The notes under the pieces were generated by a model that saw only the letters and a list, made by a program, of their open reading frames with translations, was not told the origin of the DNA and made no database searches. Source: JBLWXV01 sp048267245 (GTDB lineage: Bacteria > Bdellovibrionota > Bacteriovoracia > Bacteriovoracales > Bacteriovoracaceae). Taken from it: a DNA stretch of 64,000 nt. The position numbers and the translations under genes were made by a program. The stretch's first letter is position 1. Each line of letters opens with the position of its first letter. Shown here one piece after another: positions 60,386 to 64,000 of the stretch. The stretch spans positions 1,364,001 through 1,428,000 of the forward strand of contig JBLWXV010000002.1 of the NCBI GenBank assembly GCA_048267245.1, in the 5' to 3' direction.

Positions 60386-61408
60386 ATGCATGCCACTCTC
60401 TTATCCCGCGCGCGTCTAGAAGAAATTCTCGCCAGGTTTGAGACACTCAAACCTATTATGGTGGTGGGTGATGTGGGCATTGATAAATATACCTATGGAA
60501 ACGTGACGAGAATTTCACCCGAGGCCCCAGTTCCTGTACTTGAAGTGACAAAGGAATGGTTAAAGCTCGGTCTCGCCGCCAATATCAGTCACAATCTCGA
60601 GAGTCTAAAAGTCGCCTCTACCCTTTGCGGGGTTGTTGGCGACGACGTTCGCGCTGCTCAGTTTGAAGCGCTACTTGAAGAGTGCGGCCTAAAGACGTGG
60701 GGAATTGTTCGCGGCGGTGAGCGCCCGACCACTTATAAAGAAAGAGTGACTACTAGTGGCCAGCAGATCTGCCGCATCGACTACGAGAGCTCTCACCCAA
60801 TTGATCAGGCCACGGCCGAAAAACTCATCGGTCGCGTTCAAGACTTCAGTTCTGATCACGGCGCTCTGATCATTGAAGACTACGCTAAGGGGACACTCAC
60901 AAATGAAGTGCTCTCTAAGCTCATCTCTTCTAGTAAGGAATCTGGCCGCATGGTCGCCGTTGATCCAGGTCGCACGACACCTCCGAGTTTCTACCAAGGG
61001 GCCACTCTTCTAAAGCCAAATCTTAAAGAAGCGCTCTCCATGGCAGAAGCCTTGGGATATAGAGAGAAGAATGTCGGCAAGGTTGCCGAGTTACTCGTTG
61101 ATAAATTAAAGCTTCAAAAAATTGTGATCACCCTTGGCGCAGAGGGGATGGCGCTTCTTGATACCACTGACTCTGATGGCCTCATCACTATTCCCACCGC
61201 TGCCACCGAAGTCTTTGATGTCTCTGGAGCCGGTGACACTGCCATTAGCTTGATTGTGGCCGCACTTGAAGCGGGTGCCACACTCGCTGAGGCGGCGTGG
61301 ATCTCTAACTGTGGCGCAGGTGTGGTTGTCGGCAAGAAGGGAACCGCTACCGTTAATCAGGCAGAGATTGTCGAATTCTACGAGCGACTGGTTCGCCGTC
61401 TCTCCTAG
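60386..61408 (+). CDS. D-glycero-beta-D-manno-heptose-7-phosphate kinase (PfkB family, RfaE1/HldA-type)
   Basis: 340 residues. The enzyme makes heptose-1,7-bisphosphate for ADP-heptose. The kinase starts PIMVVGDVGIDKYTYGNVTR with ISPEAPVPVLEV, the HldE N-domain signature, then GLAANISHNL, VVGDDVRAAQFEALL, YKERVTTSGQQICRIDYES, and IIEDYAKGTL (DYxKG). The C-terminal PfkB signature is FDVSGAGDTAISLIVAALEAG. It lacks the nucleotidyltransferase domain of the bifunctional HldE, so this organism uses separate proteins. It fits the preceding heptosyltransferase in LPS core synthesis. The ribosome binding site is AAAAAGGAT. Confidence 0.9.
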   Translation: MHATLLSRARLEEILARFETLKPIMVVGDVGIDKYTYGNVTRISPEAPVPVLEVTKEWLKLGLAANISHNLESLKVASTLCGVVGDDVRAAQFEALLEECGLKTWGIVRGGERPTTYKERVTTSGQQICRIDYESSHPIDQATAEKLIGRVQDFSSDHGALIIEDYAKGTLTNEVLSKLISSSKESGRMVAVDPGRTTPPSFYQGATLLKPNLKEALSMAEALGYREKNVGKVAELLVDKLKLQKIVITLGAEGMALLDTTDSDGLITIPTAATEVFDVSGAGDTAISLIVAALEAGATLAEAAWISNCGAGVVVGKKGTATVNQAEIVEFYERLVRRLS

Positions 61409-61495
61409 CTCCTTTTATTGGCGGCGTGGAAGAGGATGCCAATTCCATGCCGAATTCTTAAAAATCGTAAGGACCTAAAAACATTCCACTCTTTA

Positions 61496-61876
61496 AAATT
61501 GAGCAGGGCGATGCCTTGATCGCAATTTATCTCGGAGTTAATCTCTGAGAAAGCCCGTGGAAAAAGGTGAGGGAGTGGGAAACTACTTTCAAGCAAAGGG
61601 CCGCCCTAAGGTGTTCTTTATGAGAGAGTGCTACGGGTTACTGGTCTTGCCCAAGGGAGAGTTGCTTTTTACTCGTTAAACGATCGGGTCTCGCTAGAAC
61701 AGTTGCGAGGAGTAAAAGGGGACTTCAAAGGAGGCGGTTCATTGTAAAGTGATGTCCTTCGCAGTGAGGCGGCCCTCGTCTCGGCTGCACTAATCGTGGG
61801 ATTCTTCCCACCGACATTTCGTCTCAATTACACTTCTACTTATAGCGCGCTGGTTTCTTGCCAGCGCGCTTCTTTG
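61496..61876 (+). ncRNA. Candidate structured non-coding RNA, family not recognised
   Basis: The 485-bp gap between the heptose kinase gene and the lipoprotein gene has no plausible ORF but many matched stems. A long-range helix pairs 61597-61605 (AGGGCCGCC) with 61768-61776 (GGCGGCCCT). Inside it, 61665-61674 pairs with 61710-61719 and encloses 61690-61694/61705-61709. Other stems are 61531-61537/61543-61549, 61796-61801/61806-61811, and 61497-61503/61823-61829 (AATTGAG/CTCAATT), which could close the whole as a first helix. A local alternative pairs 61496-61501 with 61523-61528. A strong terminator at 61844-61876 closes it. The hallmark motifs of RNase P RNA and tmRNA are not found. The stems are by eye; it could also be the 3' trailer of the upstream operon. 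Confidence 0.45.
61844..61876 (+). terminator. Strong terminator at the end of the candidate ncRNA region
   Basis: AGCGCGCTGG (61844-61853) pairs perfectly with CCAGCGCGCT (61861-61870) around TTTCTTG and is followed by TCTTTG. The T-tract is short but the stem is very stable. Confidence 0.75.
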
Positions 61877-61893
61877 TCGCTTACCCTTCAATT

Positions 61894-63213
61894 ATGCCTA
61901 TATTCTTAATCCTCTTATTTCTACTCAGTGCCTGCAACATCTTCGAAGAAAATAAAGTCTCTGTTGAAGTTTCGGTTGCGAGGGTCGATCTAGACCTTAG
62001 TGCCTTAAAATCGGCCGAAATTGAAGCCTTCCTAGAAAATCAGTATCGCACGCTAGAGGTTGTCGCTATTCCTAGTAGCGCTGATTCTCCCTATAAGCTT
62101 CAAGGCTTACTATTTTATCCCTACCAATACCCCTTACCGGCCGCCAAGAGTTCTTATGAAAGTATTGGGGTCGCTATCGATGAGTCAGGGAGAAAATTTA
62201 CGGCACGCAATTTCTTGCCCACTCAAAAATTTAAACATCCTAGGCACACCAATTTCTTTGATCTTGATCGCGATGGGCTAGTCGATATTATTGTGAGCGA
62301 TCACGGCCACGATGAAGAGCCCTTTGAAGGAGGTGAGGTCAAAATCTTTTTTCAGCGCCCAGATCAAACCTATGAGCTAGCCTCCTTCACCGCTCCTTTG
62401 GGCTATTGGTTTTCTTCTTGCTCTAAAAACTTTGGCCCTGATCAAACACTCTCACTTCTTGTCACCACTGGCACTGAGCAAGCCAAGAAGGCAAGTGGCC
62501 CGCTACTGATTTCTATTGATAAGAATCGCAAGATCACCCATCACAAAATTCCTGCAGCAATTGCCAATTCTAGCTCGCGCCACTACTTAAGTTGTGCCTT
62601 TATTGGTGAGAATCGACTTCTCCTTGGGCCCATGGACTCTCAGAAGCTTGGTACCAGCGCGCGAGACTTTCTCTTCGAATATGATCTCGCCTCCAATCGT
62701 TGGGAAGAGCTTGAACTGCCAACAAAGAATCAAGATTTTTCTCGCGGGACGATTGAATTGAAGAATTTCGCTCAAAAAGAGGGATCAGAATTTATCTATG
62801 CCGCAAACTCTCACGACTCTAAACTCTCGCGCGGCTTGATTGAACTCACTTCTTTAAAAAATCTCATTCATGTCTTTGATCCTCACGACTCCACTGTCCG
62901 GGCCGCCCGCGATTACTTTATTCCTCGCTTTCACCTGGTGGATCTCGATGGCAATGGGCTTAATGATATTCTCTTTTACACCGGCCAGACTGGCAGCGAG
63001 TTTGACCCTCGTGCCAAGTCGACGATTCATCTCTACCTACAAACGCGCCCTAACACTTTTGTGGACGTCTCAAATTCACTTCCCAATCACAAAGATTTAA
63101 TAGGTCTGAGTCCAATTTGGTTTGAGCAGCAAGGGCGGGCTCACTTGGGTCTTCTCTACATCTATGGCCCGCGGGAGATGGAGCTCTTTAGCCTCAAGAC
63201 AAGGCCTCGCTAA
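61894..63213 (+). CDS. Lipoprotein with FG-GAP/VCBS-like calcium-binding repeats
   Basis: About 439 residues. The signal peptide is short and hydrophobic (MPIFLILLFLLSAC); the lipobox LLSAC puts the lipidated cysteine at residue 14. Beta-propeller-type repeats carry DxDxDGxxD calcium loops: FFDLDRDGLVDIIVSDHG and HLVDLDGNGLNDILFYTG. I start at ATG 61894; the frame extends to 61858 through the terminator stem, which is unlikely. There is no clear ribosome binding site, and the promoter must lie within or just after the terminator. Surface binding of sugar or protein is inferred from the fold only. Confidence 0.78.
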   Translation: MPIFLILLFLLSACNIFEENKVSVEVSVARVDLDLSALKSAEIEAFLENQYRTLEVVAIPSSADSPYKLQGLLFYPYQYPLPAAKSSYESIGVAIDESGRKFTARNFLPTQKFKHPRHTNFFDLDRDGLVDIIVSDHGHDEEPFEGGEVKIFFQRPDQTYELASFTAPLGYWFSSCSKNFGPDQTLSLLVTTGTEQAKKASGPLLISIDKNRKITHHKIPAAIANSSSRHYLSCAFIGENRLLLGPMDSQKLGTSARDFLFEYDLASNRWEELELPTKNQDFSRGTIELKNFAQKEGSEFIYAANSHDSKLSRGLIELTSLKNLIHVFDPHDSTVRAARDYFIPRFHLVDLDGNGLNDILFYTGQTGSEFDPRAKSTIHLYLQTRPNTFVDVSNSLPNHKDLIGLSPIWFEQQGRAHLGLLYIYGPREMELFSLKTRPR

Positions 63214-63314
63214 TCCTCTTTGGGCGAGGTGTTAGATGCTTCCTTCATTGATAAAACCTTGGGTTTGTGAAAGAATTGATGCGTTTTCCTAATCCGTCTA
63301 TCACAGGTGAAATC

Positions 63315-64000
63315 ATGCAAGAAAAGCTCAAAGGGCTCCTCGCGGAGTTTGAAAGCGAAATTAAACAAACTCATACTACCGCCGATATCTTGGCCCTTAA
63401 GGCCGGCTATATTGGCAAGTCTGGCAAGGTCTCCGAGATCTTAAAGGGACTTCGCGACCTCTCAAATGATGAGCGCAAGGCCGTGGGCCCAGTTGCTAAC
63501 GACGTCAAAGATCGCATTGCCGATCTAACTAACGAGCGCATTCAAGCGCTTGAGGTCGCCGAGATCAATGAGAAGCTCGCAAAGAATAAGCTCGATATTA
63601 CTCTTCGCCAAAGCCTGCGGGCAGGTGGTGTGCCCCATGGTGGTCTTCACCCAAGAACTCTCATTCAAAGAGAAATTGAAGATATTTTCCTTTCAATGGG
63701 ATTTGATGTGCTTGATGGCCCTCATGTTGAAGATGAATTTCACAATTTTGAAGCCCTCAATATTCCAGGCGATCACCCAGCGCGCGACATGCAAGATACT
63801 TTCTGGTTTCACGCCGGCGAGGACAAGGCCGAAGATGGCAAGAAGTATCTCCTGCGCACTCACACCTCGACCATTCAGGTGCGCGGGATGATGAATCGCA
63901 AACCACCATTTCGCTTTATCGCCCCAGGTGTGGTGTTTCGCTGTGAGCGCACCGATGCCTCCCATGAAATGGTCTTTACTCAGCTTGAGGGGATGATGGT
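63315..64000 (+). CDS. pheS: Phenylalanyl-tRNA synthetase alpha subunit, 3' truncated
   Basis: The frame starts at ATG 63315 (AGGTG upstream) and runs off the end without a stop, giving 228 residues of the usual 330-350. The N-terminal coiled-coil domain (LKGLLAEFESEIKQTH, KAGYIGKSGKVSEILKGL) precedes the class II synthetase core: HPRTLIQREIEDIFLSMGFD (motif 1 region), EDEFHNFEALNIPGDHPARD, DTFW, LRTHTSTIQVRGM and FRFIAPGVVFRCERTDASHE (motif 2). PheS charges tRNA-Phe together with PheT, which should follow outside the window. The 101-bp gap before it holds no recognisable attenuator. Confidence 0.95.
   Translation, partial: MQEKLKGLLAEFESEIKQTHTTADILALKAGYIGKSGKVSEILKGLRDLSNDERKAVGPVANDVKDRIADLTNERIQALEVAEINEKLAKNKLDITLRQSLRAGGVPHGGLHPRTLIQREIEDIFLSMGFDVLDGPHVEDEFHNFEALNIPGDHPARDMQDTFWFHAGEDKAEDGKKYLLRTHTSTIQVRGMMNRKPPFRFIAPGVVFRCERTDASHEMVFTQLEGMM

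Noticed and set aside
61409..61876. RNase P RNA identity for the second candidate RNA
   Set aside because: The length and closure would fit, but the universal P4-region sequences were not found. Similar-looking pieces such as GAGAAAGCCCG are too weak.
1..64000. CRISPR array, prophage, insertion sequence, tRNA or rRNA genes
   Set aside because: No regularly spaced repeats, transposase or integrase motifs, T-arm sequences or rRNA segments were seen in the window.

Overview
The window reads as a bacterial chromosome segment of roughly 45% GC (estimated by eye). It is gene-dense, with short spacers and mixed strands, and shows no phage, insertion sequence, CRISPR array, tRNA or rRNA. A Gram-negative host is supported by an ADP-heptose kinase and a heptosyltransferase for LPS, lipoprotein and Sec signals, a membrane-anchored lytic transglycosylase, and a System II (ResB/CcsA) cytochrome c maturation pair. 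An EF-G of the less common type, a lysine/alanine-rich histone-like protein fused to a SWIB domain, and many large secreted proteins that I do not recognise suggest Bdellovibrionota (Bacteriovorax-like predators). That placement is inference, not proof.

Layout. 1-3550: the end of a cysteine desulfurase gene, an AraC-type regulator, a small XRE regulator with two matching dyads, an 869-bp space holding a candidate structured RNA and a 52-codon ORF, then a MarC-type membrane protein. 3550-7000: hairpin cluster with a 26-bp perfect palindrome, an unknown gene, and fusA with a clear promoter and terminator. 7000-16950: a GT22-like mannosyltransferase, LysR regulator, CCA-adding-like enzyme, three hypothetical or weakly typed proteins, a DUF3050 protein and two secreted proteins, one a gluzincin-like metallopeptidase. 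16950-21700 (minus strand): heme and cytochrome c block hemN, resB, ccsA, which matches the small cytochrome c gene at 26.3 kb. 21700-29050: acyltransferase-like membrane protein, penicillin-acylase-family Ntn hydrolase, thiamine pyrophosphokinase, cytochrome c, GNAT, histone-SWIB. 29170-39200: secreted proteins, then proline metabolism (PutA-type fusion plus ProC), hotdog protein, NIF3, TPR protein.

39400-51200 is an envelope-focused accessory block. It holds three very large exported proteins (735, 690 and 1201 residues) next to a VanY-type D,D-carboxypeptidase, a YiiX/NlpC-like cysteine peptidase and a divergent membrane-anchored subtilase. 51400-64000 returns to housekeeping: methyltransferase, MscS channel, DUF255 thioredoxin-like protein with a short CaiB-like protein, lytic transglycosylase, cmk, heptosyltransferase, heptose kinase, a second candidate structured RNA ending in a strong terminator, an FG-GAP lipoprotein, and the start of pheS.

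The most interesting items are two unassigned, apparently structured RNAs (2555-2870 and 61496-61876), the XRE regulator with paired TTGTC-N7-GACAA dyads, the giant coiled-coil protein with a strict every-fourth-residue glycine array, and the degenerate subtilase encoded immediately after it. All functional calls are by motif recognition from the sequence alone; no database search was run.
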